64,000 nt of DNA from Sphingomonas astaxanthinifaciens DSM 22298 (lineage in GTDB: Bacteria; Pseudomonadota; Alphaproteobacteria; Sphingomonadales; Sphingomonadaceae): positions 1,178,001 through 1,242,000 of the forward strand of contig NZ_JONN01000001.1 in NCBI RefSeq assembly GCF_000711715.1. The letters run 5' to 3'. The notes beneath the pieces were generated by a model that was given only the letters and a program-made list of their open reading frames with translations, ran no database searches and was not told where the DNA came from. Shown piece by piece: positions 10,759 through 19,952 of the stretch. A program made the position numbers and the translations under genes. Numbering within the stretch: position 1 is the first letter of the stretch; each line of letters opens with the position of its first letter.

Positions 10759-11918
10759 GTGGCGGCCCCTCGGGGGCCACCGCCGCCGACGACCTCGCGC
10801 TGGCCGGCCGCAAGGTGCTGCTGCTCGACCGGGCCGGGCGGATCAAGCCATGTGGCGGCGCGGTCCCGCCGCGGCTGCTCGAGGACTTCGCCATCCCCCA
10901 TTCGCTGCTGGTCGCCCGCGCGACTTCGGCGCGGATGATCGCCCCCTCCTCCAAGGCGGTGCGGATGCCCGTCGGCGATGGCTTCGTCGGAATGGTCGAC
11001 CGCGACACCTTCGACGAATGGCTCCGCAATCGTGCCGCCAGCCACGGCGCGCACCGTCGCACCGGCTCGTTCGAGCGGATCGAGCGCAATGCCGAGGGCG
11101 GCGCGGTCGTCTGCTATCGCGAGGAACGCGGCGGCGAGTTGATCCGGGTCGGGGCACGCTCGGTGATCGGGGCCGACGGCGCTCGGTCCGCCGTCGCCCG
11201 CGAGTCCCTCCCCGGCGCCGAGCGCGTGCCCTGCGTCTTCGCCTATCACGAGGTGATCAGCGCGCCCGACATCGACAACAAGGCCTATGAAGGCGAGCGC
11301 TGCGACGTCTTCTACCAGGGCGACCTCTCGCCCGATTTCTACGGCTGGATCTTTCCGCACGGGAAGACCGCCAGCGTCGGCGTCGGCGTCGCCAACAAGG
11401 GCTTTGCCCTGCGCGACGCGGTCAAGACCATGCGCGCGCGAAACGGGCTCGAGGATTGCACGACGATCCGCCGCGAGGGCGCGCCGATTCCGCTGAAGCC
11501 CCTCAAACGCTGGGACAATGGCCGCGACGTGGTCGTCGCCGGCGACGCCGCAGGCGTGGTGGCACCAGCCTCCGGCGAAGGCATCTATTATGCCATGACC
11601 TGCGGGCGCATGGCGGCCGAAGCGGTCGCCGAATTCCTCGACAGCGGCGACCCGAAGGCACTCGGGCTCGCTCGCAAGCGCTTCATGAAGGCCCATGGCC
11701 GGGTCTTCTGGGTGCTGCGGATGATGCAATATTTCTGGTATTCGTCGGACAAGCGACGCGAGCGCTTCGTCCACATCTGCGACGATCCCGACGTCCAGCA
11801 TCTCACCTGGCAGGCCTATATGAACAAGCGGCTCGTCAAGGCGAAGCCCGGCGCTCACCTGCGCATCTTCCTCAAGGATACCGCCCATTTGCTGGGCCTG
11901 GCGACGGTGCGGGCATGA
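10731..11918 (+). CDS. bchP: Geranylgeranyl reductase for bacteriochlorophyll
   Basis: FAD-dependent reductase that saturates three double bonds of the geranylgeranyl tail to give phytylated bacteriochlorophyll a. The protein has 395 residues. The N-terminal dinucleotide fold has VVIGGGPSGATAADDLA (about residues 7-23) and the conserved KPCGGAVPPRLL that follows in chlorophyll-type reductases. A second FAD motif, VVVAGDAAGVVAPASGEGI, lies around residues 265-285. The start overlaps the preceding gene by 28 bp, and its stop overlaps tspO by 4 bp, so all five genes from bchG onward are tightly coupled. Confidence 0.97.
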   Translation: MERFDAVVIGGGPSGATAADDLALAGRKVLLLDRAGRIKPCGGAVPPRLLEDFAIPHSLLVARATSARMIAPSSKAVRMPVGDGFVGMVDRDTFDEWLRNRAASHGAHRRTGSFERIERNAEGGAVVCYREERGGELIRVGARSVIGADGARSAVARESLPGAERVPCVFAYHEVISAPDIDNKAYEGERCDVFYQGDLSPDFYGWIFPHGKTASVGVGVANKGFALRDAVKTMRARNGLEDCTTIRREGAPIPLKPLKRWDNGRDVVVAGDAAGVVAPASGEGIYYAMTCGRMAAEAVAEFLDSGDPKALGLARKRFMKAHGRVFWVLRMMQYFWYSSDKRRERFVHICDDPDVQHLTWQAYMNKRLVKAKPGAHLRIFLKDTAHLLGLATVRA

Positions 11919-12415
11919 CCCGCGAGGACGATCTCGGGCGGCCCTGGCTGCTGCCGGCCACGCTGGCGGCGGGCTGCGCGATCATCGTCGCGATGGTCGG
12001 CATGACGCTGACCGACCTCGGTCCTTGGTATCAGTCGCTGCGCCAGCCCGACTGGGCGCCGGCGCCGGCCGTCTACGGGGTCGCCTGGACGACCATCTAT
12101 GCGCTGGCGGCGCTCTCGGCGGTCAGTGCGTGGAGCGCCGCGCCCAATCGCGCCTCGGCCGAGCTGATCGTCGGCGCCTTTGCGCTCAACGGCTTCCTCA
12201 ACATCGTCTGGAGCCTGCTGTTCTTCAACGCGCGACGGCCCGACCTCGCTTTCTACGAGGGGATCGCGCTGTGGCTGTCGGTCGCCGCGCTGATCCTCCT
12301 GTGCCTCAGACATTCGCGCCCGGCAGCGCTCCTCCTCCTGCCCTATCTGGCGTGGGTGAGCGTTGCCGGGCTGCTGAATGCCGAGGTGGTCCGCCTGAAC
12401 GGACCCTTCGGTTGA
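11915..12415 (+). CDS. tspO: Tryptophan-rich sensory protein TspO/MBR family
   Basis: Five-helix membrane protein that binds porphyrins and, in Rhodobacter, modulates photosynthesis gene expression in response to oxygen, probably through tetrapyrrole efflux or breakdown. The protein has 166 residues, with family blocks WYQSLRQPDWAPAPAVYGVAW, NGFLNIVWSLLFF and LPYLAWVSVAGLLN (tyrosine and leucine in the ligand pocket). The ATG at 11915 overlaps the bchP stop. Linkage to bchP suggests a role in balancing tetrapyrrole intermediates. Confidence 0.93.
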   Translation: MTREDDLGRPWLLPATLAAGCAIIVAMVGMTLTDLGPWYQSLRQPDWAPAPAVYGVAWTTIYALAALSAVSAWSAAPNRASAELIVGAFALNGFLNIVWSLLFFNARRPDLAFYEGIALWLSVAALILLCLRHSRPAALLLLPYLAWVSVAGLLNAEVVRLNGPFG

Positions 12416-12418
12416 GCC

Positions 12419-12958
12419 TTACTTCTGGGTCGCCAGCCAGGCGATCAGGTCGGCGCGCTTCTGCGGGTCCTGGATGCCGGCAAAGGCCATCTTGGTGCCC
12501 GGAACGACGCGCTGCGGGTTCTCGAGATACTGGAACAGCTTCTCGGGGGTCCAGGTGATGCCGCTGTTCTTGTTGGCGGCCGAATAGGCATAGCCCGGCT
12601 CGACGCCCGAGTGGCGGCCGACAATGGCATGGAGGCTCGGCCCGATCCGGTTCACGCCGGCGTCGGTGACGTGGCAGGTCTTGCACTGGATGAAGACCGC
12701 CTCGCCCTTGCTGGCATCACCGGTGAAGTCGGCGAGCTTGGCGCCGCTGACGGTGGCGGTGTCGGCAGCGGCCGGAGCAGCCGCGGCGGCGGGAGTCGCG
12801 GCGGGCGCGGCCGCAGCGGTGTTGGTGGCGGCCGGCGCCGTGGTGTTGGCCGCGGTCGTCGTTCCCTCGCTCTTCGAGGAGTCGCCGCCGCCGCCGCAAG
12901 CTGTGGCCGATACAGCAACGAAAAGGGCAGAGGCGATAAAGCTGGAAGTGCGATTCAT
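12419..12958 (-). CDS. Lipoprotein class I cytochrome c
   Basis: A 179-residue exported cytochrome c. The signal peptide ends in a lipobox (SATAC, Cys21), so the protein is predicted to be a membrane-anchored lipoprotein. An Ala/Pro/Thr-rich linker of about 45 residues (about 26-70) joins a single haem domain. Haem is bound by Cys92, Cys95 and His96 (CKTCH), with Met157 (PGTKMAF) as the distal ligand, as in cytochrome c2/c550. The ATG at 12958 has GGGAGGAA upstream and begins a proper signal sequence, unlike an earlier in-frame start. It converges on tspO with a 3-bp gap. A role as electron donor to the reaction centre or an oxidase is possible but inferred from location. Confidence 0.88.
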   Translation of the reverse strand: MNRTSSFIASALFVAVSATACGGGGDSSKSEGTTTAANTTAPAATNTAAAAPAATPAAAAAPAAADTATVSGAKLADFTGDASKGEAVFIQCKTCHVTDAGVNRIGPSLHAIVGRHSGVEPGYAYSAANKNSGITWTPEKLFQYLENPQRVVPGTKMAFAGIQDPQKRADLIAWLATQK

Positions 12959-13087
12959 GAACGATTCCTCCCTGACTGCGACGCGGAAGTAAGCAGAAAC
13001 TTCGAAGCCCGGCAATGAATACAAAGGCCAGTTGTCAACGTCGCAATTACCGGGTTTTCTCCATCAAACGGCAGAAGGGTCACACCC

Positions 13088-14341
13088 GTGGAATTCCACC
13101 CCTCGCGCGATACCCTGCTTGCCGAGGTCCATGCCCGGCCCTCGACTCCGATCGAAGCGCCGATGCTGGTCACCCGGATCGCCGCTCTGTCGGGCCAGGA
13201 GGGGGTCGCCGCCGACCGCCGGCACATCGCCGACCTCTGCACCCGCATGGGCAAGACCAGGCCCGCCGACGACTCGGTCTGGTGCGCGATCGACGGCGGC
13301 GACTGGCAGCTCCGCTGGGAGCGGCACGGCGAATTCTCGAGCTGGACCTTCTTCGCCAAACCCAATTGGGTCGCGGGCGAAAGCGCGACCGACCGGGTGC
13401 CCAAGGCGTGGCTCGACTCGCTGCCGGGGCCGGTCCTCGTGCTGACCACCCTCATCATCGACCGGGTCGAGGAGGAACAGGCAATCGACGCCGCCCGCTC
13501 CGAGGCGATCGGCTCGCGCGTGATGGGGGGCGCCGCGACCGTCCTTACCGATCTTCGCGCCGATGCCGCGGGTATGACCCGCTTCCTGCTGACGATGCAC
13601 CGCGACGACCCCGTCCTCACGGGCCGGATTGCGCTCATCCTGCTCGAGATCGAGAGTTACCGGCTGATGGCGCTGCTCGCCTTCCCGGTCGCCCAGCAGA
13701 CCGCCGCCAAGCTGTTCGACATCGAGGCCGAAGCCCGCGAGCTGACCGAGAAGATCGCGACGCATCTCGGGGTCGACGACGACCGCGACCTCCTCGCCAG
13801 ACTGGTCGCCCTGTCGGGACGGATGGAGGCCATGGGGGCGAGCACCAGCTTCCGCTTCGGCGCCGCGCGCGCCTATTTCGACATCGTCCAGACCCGCATC
13901 GGCTGGCTCGGCGAAGAGCCCCTGCCCGGCCGCCAGACCATCCGCGAATTCATGGATCGCCGCCTCGTGCCCGCGATCCGGACCTGCGTCAGCGTCGCCG
14001 ACCGCGAGGCCGGGATGATCGCCCGCATCGCCCGCGCCGGCCAGATGCTCAGCACCCGGGTCGAGCTCGTCACGCAGAAGATCAACGCCGACCTCCTGAA
14101 CTCGATGAACCGCCGCGCCTCGATGCAGCTCGGGCTCCAGCGGACGGTCGAGGGCCTGTCGGTCGCGGCGGTCTCTTATTACGTTGTCTCGCTGCTGCTG
14201 ATCCCGGTGAAGGCGCTCGGCGACCATCGCGCGGGGCTCCGGACCGACCTCATCACGATCGCCCTGGTGCCCATCGTGGTCCTGCTGGTGTGGCTGTCGC
14301 TGCGCCGGATCGGCAAGCGGATCGACGACGACGACCACTAG
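13088..14341 (+). CDS. DUF3422 family membrane protein
   Basis: A 417-residue protein of the DUF3422 family, recognised by its N-terminal HPSRDTLLAEVHARP and overall length. Two hydrophobic helices near the C-terminus (about 350-370 and 385-405) with a basic and acidic tail suggest a membrane-anchored protein with a large cytoplasmic part. It starts with GTG, preceded by AAGGG at 8 bp. Biochemical function is unknown to me. It lies between the cytochrome c gene, from which it diverges, and regA, on which it converges with a 3-bp gap, so it is not in either operon. Confidence 0.85.
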   Translation: MEFHPSRDTLLAEVHARPSTPIEAPMLVTRIAALSGQEGVAADRRHIADLCTRMGKTRPADDSVWCAIDGGDWQLRWERHGEFSSWTFFAKPNWVAGESATDRVPKAWLDSLPGPVLVLTTLIIDRVEEEQAIDAARSEAIGSRVMGGAATVLTDLRADAAGMTRFLLTMHRDDPVLTGRIALILLEIESYRLMALLAFPVAQQTAAKLFDIEAEARELTEKIATHLGVDDDRDLLARLVALSGRMEAMGASTSFRFGAARAYFDIVQTRIGWLGEEPLPGRQTIREFMDRRLVPAIRTCVSVADREAGMIARIARAGQMLSTRVELVTQKINADLLNSMNRRASMQLGLQRTVEGLSVAAVSYYVVSLLLIPVKALGDHRAGLRTDLITIALVPIVVLLVWLSLRRIGKRIDDDDH

Positions 14342-14344
14342 GCC

Positions 14345-14878
14345 CTAGCGGACCGGGCGCTTCTCCAGCTTCCGGGCAAGCGTCCGGCGGTGCATCCCGA
14401 GCCGCCGCGCCGTCTCCGAGATGTTGAAGCCCGTCGCGATCAGCGTCTCGTTGATCTTCTCCCATTCGAGCGTCTTGATCGAGGTCGCGCGCCCGTCGAC
14501 CGGGACGTCGGCATCGCCCGCGACCCGGCCGAAGGCGGCCTCGATGTCGTCGGTGTTGCTCGGCTTGGGAAGATAATGGGCCGCGCCGAGCTTGATCGCC
14601 TCGACCGCGGTGGCGATGCTGGCGAAGCCGGTGAGGACGACGATGCGGGTGTCGGGATTGGCCTCGGCGAGCGCGGCGACGCACGGCAGTCCCGAATGCA
14701 CGCCGAGCTTGAGGTCTACCACCGCGAAGTCGAAGCCGGTCTGGGCCAGCAGCGCCTCCAGCGCATTCGGGCTGAACGCGGTGCTGACGGCATAACCCCG
14801 CCGTTCGAACGAACGGGCGAGGGTGCGCGCGAAATCCTCGTCATCCTCGACGATCACCAGTCGCCGCCCGGCGCTCAT
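14345..14878 (-). CDS. regA: Redox response regulator RegA/PrrA/ActR
   Basis: Global redox response regulator. In Rhodobacter it activates photosynthesis, respiration, CO2 and nitrogen fixation genes when phosphorylated by RegB. The protein has 177 residues: a receiver domain (1-115) with phospho-acceptor Asp55 (VVDLKLG) and Lys in YLPKPSN, a short hinge, and a Fis-like HTH (about 140-175, NISETARRLGMHRRTLARKL), which is almost invariant in the family. The ATG at 14878 overlaps the regB stop (ATGA). It is the last gene of the cyo-surf1-regB-regA run. Confidence 0.95.
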   Translation of the reverse strand: MSAGRRLVIVEDDEDFARTLARSFERRGYAVSTAFSPNALEALLAQTGFDFAVVDLKLGVHSGLPCVAALAEANPDTRIVVLTGFASIATAVEAIKLGAAHYLPKPSNTDDIEAAFGRVAGDADVPVDGRATSIKTLEWEKINETLIATGFNISETARRLGMHRRTLARKLEKRPVR

Positions 14879-16182
14879 GCGGAGGCCTCGGCACCGACCA
14901 GCGGAAGCGCGATGCGGACCGACGCCCCGCCCTCGCGGCGATTGCGCGCGGTCAGTTCGCCGCCCAGCCGGCGCGCGACACTGGCAGCGAGGAACAGCCC
15001 GAGGCCATGGCCCGGCCCCTTGTTCGAGCGCCCGGCGAGGCCGAGCTCGTCGAGCTGCTGGCGGGTAAAGCCGCGCCCGCGGTCGACGACGTCGATGACC
15101 AGTCGCTCGCCGCGAATTCCGGCGCGCAGGCCGATTCCTCCCGGCGAGGCCTCGCCGGCATTGTCGAGCAGGCTCCACAATGCCTGCCGGAGCGCGGGCT
15201 CGGCGGGAACGCGAAGCCCGCGGACATGGGCGACGTCGCAGGCGATCGGCACGCTCTCGCGCATCTCGCGCCAGTCGGCGACCAGCCCCTCGAGCAGGCC
15301 GGCGGCCTCGACCGAGGCCATGGCCTCGCCCCGCGTCTGACCGGACGTGTCGAGAATGTCGCTGACGATCTCGCGGCAGCGCTCGACCGCCCGGCGCGCG
15401 TCGCCCAGTTCCTCGAGGAAAGCCGGGTCACGCGACAAGGCGGGATCGCGCTGCCAGTCGCCGATCAGCACCGACAGCGAGGACAGGGGGGTGCCGAGCT
15501 CGTGCGCCGCGCCGCTCGCGAACAGGCCCATGCGCACGATGCTGTCCTCCTCGGCGGCGCTGCGGCGAAGCTCGGCGACATAAAGCTCGCGCGCGCGCAG
15601 GTTGCGGATGATCCGGGTCATGAAGGCGACCAGCAGCACCGCGACCATGACGAAGGCGATTTCCTCGCCCAGCAGGCGCAGGTCGAGCTTGCGGTCGACC
15701 GCCGGCGGAAGCGCCAGCGGCAGGTGGTTGAAGGTCAGGAAAACGAAGGCCACCACCGAGAGGACGACCAGCAGCCAGGCCCGGCTGGCAGGCAGCAGGA
15801 TGGCGCCGAGCACGATCTGGAGGAGGTAGAGCGAGACGAAGGGATTGTTGGTCCCGCCCGACAGGTAGAGCTGCGCGGTCAGCGCCGCCATGTCGAGCAG
15901 CAGCGCGAGGAGGAGCTCGCCCGGGACCACCCAGGCAGTGCGCAGCGTCGAAGCGAAGAGGAGGTTGCCCAGGGCGAGCAGCGCGGCGATCGCCAGCATC
16001 GGCCCCAGCGGCAGCGGCACGCCCAGCCCGAGGCTCGCCGCCAGGATCGCCGCCACCTGGCCGCCGACCGCGATCCACCGCAGCTGGTTCAGCAGCCGCA
16101 TGTTCTCGACCACGACCTGCTGGGTGCTGCGGCCGGTGGTGCGCGTCGTGTGCGGCGTCAGGGCGAGCAACGGGGCGTCCAT
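14875..16182 (-). CDS. regB: Redox sensor histidine kinase RegB/PrrB
   Basis: Membrane histidine kinase sensing ubiquinone redox state and cytoplasmic redox. The protein has 435 residues with six membrane helices (about 30-195). The quinone-binding motif GGTNNPF is at 109-115, the H-box GAAHELGTPLSS carries phosphorylated His227, and the redox-active cysteine is Cys269 (VERCREIVSD). An HATPase domain with DNAGEASPGG and GHGLGLFLAASVARR follows. The start overlaps the surf1 stop by 1 bp (TGATG). In Rhodobacter the gene between regB and regA is senC. Here regA follows directly and an oxidase operon precedes. Confidence 0.96.
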   Translation of the reverse strand: MDAPLLALTPHTTRTTGRSTQQVVVENMRLLNQLRWIAVGGQVAAILAASLGLGVPLPLGPMLAIAALLALGNLLFASTLRTAWVVPGELLLALLLDMAALTAQLYLSGGTNNPFVSLYLLQIVLGAILLPASRAWLLVVLSVVAFVFLTFNHLPLALPPAVDRKLDLRLLGEEIAFVMVAVLLVAFMTRIIRNLRARELYVAELRRSAAEEDSIVRMGLFASGAAHELGTPLSSLSVLIGDWQRDPALSRDPAFLEELGDARRAVERCREIVSDILDTSGQTRGEAMASVEAAGLLEGLVADWREMRESVPIACDVAHVRGLRVPAEPALRQALWSLLDNAGEASPGGIGLRAGIRGERLVIDVVDRGRGFTRQQLDELGLAGRSNKGPGHGLGLFLAASVARRLGGELTARNRREGGASVRIALPLVGAEASA

Positions 16183-16883
16183 CAGGGACGACTATCGGGG
16201 CTTTTCCAGACCAGGACCAGCCCGACGATGCTGAGCGCGGCGAGGCCGAACCAGGTCAGCGCGTAGACGAGGTGCGCATTGCGGAAGCGGACCACGGTCA
16301 GCCCGCCGCGCGGCCAGCCGGCCTGGCCCCTGGCGGCGGCGGCATCGATGAAAAAGGGCGCGACCTTGCCCAGTCCCCTCCTCGCCGCGATGGCCGCGAC
16401 GTCGCGCGAATAGAACAGGTCCTGCGCGGGCCGGTTGGGGCGGAGGACGCGGCCCCCGGGCTCGCTCGGACGGAGAAGCCCGGTGACGCTGACCTCTCCG
16501 GCAGGCGAAGGCGCAAAGGCGGTCTTCTTGGGCACGAAGCCGCGATTGACGAGGATGGTGCCGGTGGCGGTGCGAAGCGGGGTGAGGACCCACCATCCGG
16601 GCCCGAGCTCGGTCAGTGCGTCGACCCGGGTGGCCTGGTCGTCCGCGAACCGGCCGCTGACGGCGACCCGGCGATAGTCGATGTCCGAAGGCGCCAGGGT
16701 CGCCCACTCCCCTGGCGCGGGCGGCGCGACCGGCGGGGCGGCGAGCCGGGCCTCGACCCGGCGGATGAGGTCGAGCTTCCACTGAAGCCGCTCGACCTGC
16801 CAGATGCCGAGGCCGCCGAACAGCAAGGCGAGGAGCCCGCAGAGCGACAGCAGGAGGACGCGCTTGGGCGCACCCCGGGTCAC
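16182..16883 (-). CDS. surf1: SURF1-family oxidase assembly protein
   Basis: Haem-copper oxidase assembly factor of the SURF1/Shy1 family, involved in haem a/o insertion into subunit I. The protein has 233 residues with two membrane helices, one near the N-terminus (about 10-30) and one near the C-terminus (about 205-225), flanking a periplasmic domain. Family motifs include GIWQVERLQWK, LTPLRTATGTILVNRGFVP and the C-terminal RNAHLVYALTWFGLA. The GTG at 16883 is chosen because it overlaps the cyoD stop as GTGA. It closes the cyo gene set and is coupled to regB by a 1-bp overlap. Confidence 0.9.
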   Translation of the reverse strand: MTRGAPKRVLLLSLCGLLALLFGGLGIWQVERLQWKLDLIRRVEARLAAPPVAPPAPGEWATLAPSDIDYRRVAVSGRFADDQATRVDALTELGPGWWVLTPLRTATGTILVNRGFVPKKTAFAPSPAGEVSVTGLLRPSEPGGRVLRPNRPAQDLFYSRDVAAIAARRGLGKVAPFFIDAAAARGQAGWPRGGLTVVRFRNAHLVYALTWFGLAALSIVGLVLVWKSPDSRP

Positions 16884-17263
16884 GGCGTGCCGGCGACCTC
16901 GCCGCTGTCCATCATCCCCGGCATCATGTTGCTGTTGAGATGGTACATGATCCACAGCGAGCCCGCGATGGTGATCACCAGCAGCACGCCGGTGAAGACA
17001 TAGGCGAGCAGGGTCCAGCCGCCTTCCGAGGTCGTGTTCACGTGCAGGAAGCAGATGGTGTGAACGAGGATCTGCGCCACCGCGAACAGGATCACCAGCA
17101 CCGCGGTCGCGGTCGGGTCGGCGAGCGGACGGGCCATCACCAGCCAGAAGGGGATGATGGTCAGGACCGCCGACAGCGCGAAGCCGATCAGATAGCTCTT
17201 GCGGGTGCCGTGGGTCTGGCCGTCGTCATGCGCGTGGAGGTCGGTGTCGGCGGACGAACTCAT
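16880..17263 (-). CDS. cyoD: Cytochrome o ubiquinol oxidase subunit IV
   Basis: Small subunit of the proton-pumping cytochrome bo3-type quinol oxidase, with a role in assembly. The protein has 127 residues and three membrane helices (about 23-45, 50-73 and 83-105), with FAVAQILVHTICFLHVN typical of CyoD. A His/Asp-rich N-terminus precedes the helices. It overlaps cyoC by 4 bp at its start and surf1 by 4 bp at its end. The Met-rich tail (NSNMMPGMMDSG) is longer than in the E. coli protein. Confidence 0.93.
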   Translation of the reverse strand: MSSSADTDLHAHDDGQTHGTRKSYLIGFALSAVLTIIPFWLVMARPLADPTATAVLVILFAVAQILVHTICFLHVNTTSEGGWTLLAYVFTGVLLVITIAGSLWIMYHLNSNMMPGMMDSGEVAGTP

Positions 17264-17892
17264 CGCAGCATTCCCAGAAGATAGACGAAGGTGAAGACGC
17301 CGATCCAGATGACGTCGAGGAAGTGCCAGAACATGCTGAGGCACATCAGCCGGCGCTTGTTGACCGTGTTGAGGCCGAACCGGCCGACCTGCACCAGCAT
17401 GATCCCGATCCACAGGATGCCGACGCTGACGTGAAGCCCGTGGGTCCCGACCAGGGTGAAAAAGCCCGACAGGAAGCCCGAGCGCTGCGGTGTCGCGCCC
17501 TCGTGGATCAGCTTGCCGAACTCGTAGAGCTCGACCGCGACGAAGCTCATTCCGAGCAGCGCGGTGATGGCGAGCCAGGTCTGGACCGAGCGGACCCGGC
17601 CCTTGTCCATGGCCAGCATCGCGAAGCCGTAGGTGATCGAAGACACCAGCAGGATCGCGGTATTGAGCGCGACCAGCGGAAGCTCGAAGATCTCGCGCGG
17701 GCTGGGACCGCCGGCGAAGCTCGAGGAGAGCACGCCATAGGTCGCGAACAGCGAGGCGAAGATGAGCGCGTCGCTCATCAGGTAGATCCAGAAACCCAGC
17801 AGGACCGGGCTCGAGTGGCTGCCGTGGCCGTCCGCCTCGTCGAGGTGGAAGACGTCGCGGTCGACGGGGGCGGCGGGAGTGGGCTTGAGCAT
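17260..17892 (-). CDS. cyoC: Cytochrome o ubiquinol oxidase subunit III
   Basis: Subunit III of the quinol oxidase, a five-helix membrane protein of the COX3 family. The protein has 210 residues. LLGFWIYLMSDALIFASLFATY at the first helix and GTHGLHVSVGILW near helix 4 are family hallmarks, and the last block FWHFLDVIWIGVFTFVYL ends the protein as expected. Its start abuts the cyoB stop with 1 bp overlap, and its stop overlaps the cyoD start by 4 bp. Confidence 0.95.
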   Translation of the reverse strand: MLKPTPAAPVDRDVFHLDEADGHGSHSSPVLLGFWIYLMSDALIFASLFATYGVLSSSFAGGPSPREIFELPLVALNTAILLVSSITYGFAMLAMDKGRVRSVQTWLAITALLGMSFVAVELYEFGKLIHEGATPQRSGFLSGFFTLVGTHGLHVSVGILWIGIMLVQVGRFGLNTVNKRRLMCLSMFWHFLDVIWIGVFTFVYLLGMLR

Positions 17893-19943
17893 CAGCGGGC
17901 TCCCACCGGCGCCGGGTGGCGGTCTTCGATGGTCGGCACGGGCTTGGCCGGCGCCGCGGCGGCGGGGGTGAGGAAGCCGATCCGCTCGCGTTCGGTCCTC
18001 GCGACCTCGTCGGCCGGGATGTCATAGTCCCGGTCGTAGTCGAAGCTGTGCCAGATGGTCACCGCGACCAGCGCCAGCGCCGAGACGATCGCCAGCCACC
18101 AGATGTACCAGACCATCGCGAAGCCGAGCGCGGCGGCGAGCCCGGCCTGGATCACCGGCGTGCCCGTGTTGCGCGGCATGTGGATCGGCCGGAAGCCGTC
18201 CTTGGGGTGGTCGTAACCGCGGCACTTCATGTCATACCAGGCGTCGAGGTCGTGGATCACCGGCGTGAAGGCGAAATTATAGGCCGGCGGCGGCGAGCTC
18301 ATCGACCATTCGAGCGTCCGCGCGTCCCACGGATCGTTGCCGACCCTGAGCCTTTCGCGGTCGCGGATCGAGACCACGATGCTGATCAGGAAGCCGACGA
18401 TGCCGACGAGGATGATCGCGGCGCCGATCGCGGCGACGATGAAGTAGGGCTGGAGCGTCGGATCGTCGAAATGACGCACCCGGCGCGTGGTCCCCATCAG
18501 GCCGACGATGTACATCGGCGTCCAGGCGACCCAGTAGCCGATCACCCAGCCCCAGAAGTGGACCTTGCCCCACTTCTCGTCGAGCTTGAAGCCGAACGCC
18601 TTGGGCCACCAATATTCGATCCCCGCGAACAATCCGAACACCACGCCGCCGATGATCACATTGTGGAAATGGGCGACGAGGAACAGGCTGTTGTGGAGCA
18701 CGAAGTCGGCCGGCGGGACGGCCAGCAGAACGCCGGTCATGCCCCCCACCGTGAAGGTGAGCAGGAAGGCGACGACCCACATCATCGGCAGCTCGAACCT
18801 TATCTCGCCCCGGTACATGGTGAACAGCCAGTTGAAGATCTTCGCGCCCGTCGGGATCGAGATCACCATCGTCGCAATGCCGAAGAAGCTGTTGACGCTG
18901 GCGCCCGAGCCCATGGTGAAGAAGTGGTGGAGCCAGACGAGGAAGCTCAGGATCGTGATGACCACCGTCGCATAGACCATCGACGAATAGCCGAAGAGGC
19001 GCTTGCCGGTGAACGTGCTGGTCACTTCCGAGAAGATGCCGAACACCGGCAGGACCAGGACGTAGACCTCGGGGTGACCCCAGATCCACACCAGGTTCCA
19101 GTACATCATCGGATTCCCACCAAGGTCGTTGGTGAAGAAGTTGGTGCCGATGTAGCGGTCGAGCATCAGCATGCCGAGCGCGCCCGTCAGGATCGGGAAG
19201 ATGGCGATGGCGAGCGTCTGGCTGCACAAAGTCGTCCAGCAGAAGACCGGCATCTTCATCATGCTCATGCCCGGCGCGCGCATCTTGATGATGGTCGTCA
19301 CCATGTTGATCGCGCTGAGCGTGGTGCCGACGCCCGCGATCTGGAGCGCCCAGAGATAATAGTCGGGCCCGACGCCGGGCGAATTCTCGAGATTGGCGAC
19401 GGGCACGTAGTTGAGCCAGCCCGCGGTCGAGAACTCGCCGACGAACAGCGAGACCATCACCAGCCCGGCGCCCGCCGCGGTCAGCCAGAAGCTCAAGGAG
19501 TTGAGATAGGGAAAGGCAACGTCGCGCGCGCCGATCTGGAGCGGCATCACGAAGTTGATCACGCCCGAGATCAAGGGAATCACCACGAAGAAGATCATGA
19601 TCGTCCCGTGGGCGGTGAAGATCTGATCGTAATGGTGGGCGTTGAGGTAGCCCTCATTCGCCCCGAAGGCGATCGCCTGCTGCGCGCGCATCATGATCGC
19701 GTCGGAGAAACCGCGAAGCAGCATCACCACGCCGAGGATCATGTACATGATCCCGATCTTCTTGTGGTCGACGGTGGTGAACCACTCGTTCCACAAATAG
19801 CCCCACAGCTTGAGCTTGGTGATGGCGCCGAGCACCGCGAGCCCGCCCAGCGCGACCACGATGAAGGTGCCGACTACGATCGGCTCGTGGATCGGCAGGC
19901 TGTCGAGGCCGAGGCGGCCGAAGATGATCTTGGGATCGAACAC
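17892..19943 (-). CDS. cyoB: Cytochrome o ubiquinol oxidase subunit I
   Basis: Catalytic subunit with low-spin haem, high-spin haem and CuB, reducing O2 to water and pumping protons. The protein has 683 residues, as in E. coli CyoB, with about 15 membrane helices. The ligands are visible: the first haem-ligand His in [10 protein letters not shown], CuB His and cross-linked Tyr in [12 protein letters not shown], paired CuB histidines in [10 protein letters not shown], and haem histidines in [11 protein letters not shown]. The haem type (o3 or a3) cannot be told from sequence alone. cyoA ends 9 bp upstream. Confidence 0.97.
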   Translation of the reverse strand: MFDPKIIFGRLGLDSLPIHEPIVVGTFIVVALGGLAVLGAITKLKLWGYLWNEWFTTVDHKKIGIMYMILGVVMLLRGFSDAIMMRAQQAIAFGANEGYLNAHHYDQIFTAHGTIMIFFVVIPLISGVINFVMPLQIGARDVAFPYLNSLSFWLTAAGAGLVMVSLFVGEFSTAGWLNYVPVANLENSPGVGPDYYLWALQIAGVGTTLSAINMVTTIIKMRAPGMSMMKMPVFCWTTLCSQTLAIAIFPILTGALGMLMLDRYIGTNFFTNDLGGNPMMYWNLVWIWGHPEVYVLVLPVFGIFSEVTSTFTGKRLFGYSSMVYATVVITILSFLVWLHHFFTMGSGASVNSFFGIATMVISIPTGAKIFNWLFTMYRGEIRFELPMMWVVAFLLTFTVGGMTGVLLAVPPADFVLHNSLFLVAHFHNVIIGGVVFGLFAGIEYWWPKAFGFKLDEKWGKVHFWGWVIGYWVAWTPMYIVGLMGTTRRVRHFDDPTLQPYFIVAAIGAAIILVGIVGFLISIVVSIRDRERLRVGNDPWDARTLEWSMSSPPPAYNFAFTPVIHDLDAWYDMKCRGYDHPKDGFRPIHMPRNTGTPVIQAGLAAALGFAMVWYIWWLAIVSALALVAVTIWHSFDYDRDYDIPADEVARTERERIGFLTPAAAAPAKPVPTIEDRHPAPVGAR

Positions 19944-19952
19944 GGGTGGTGC

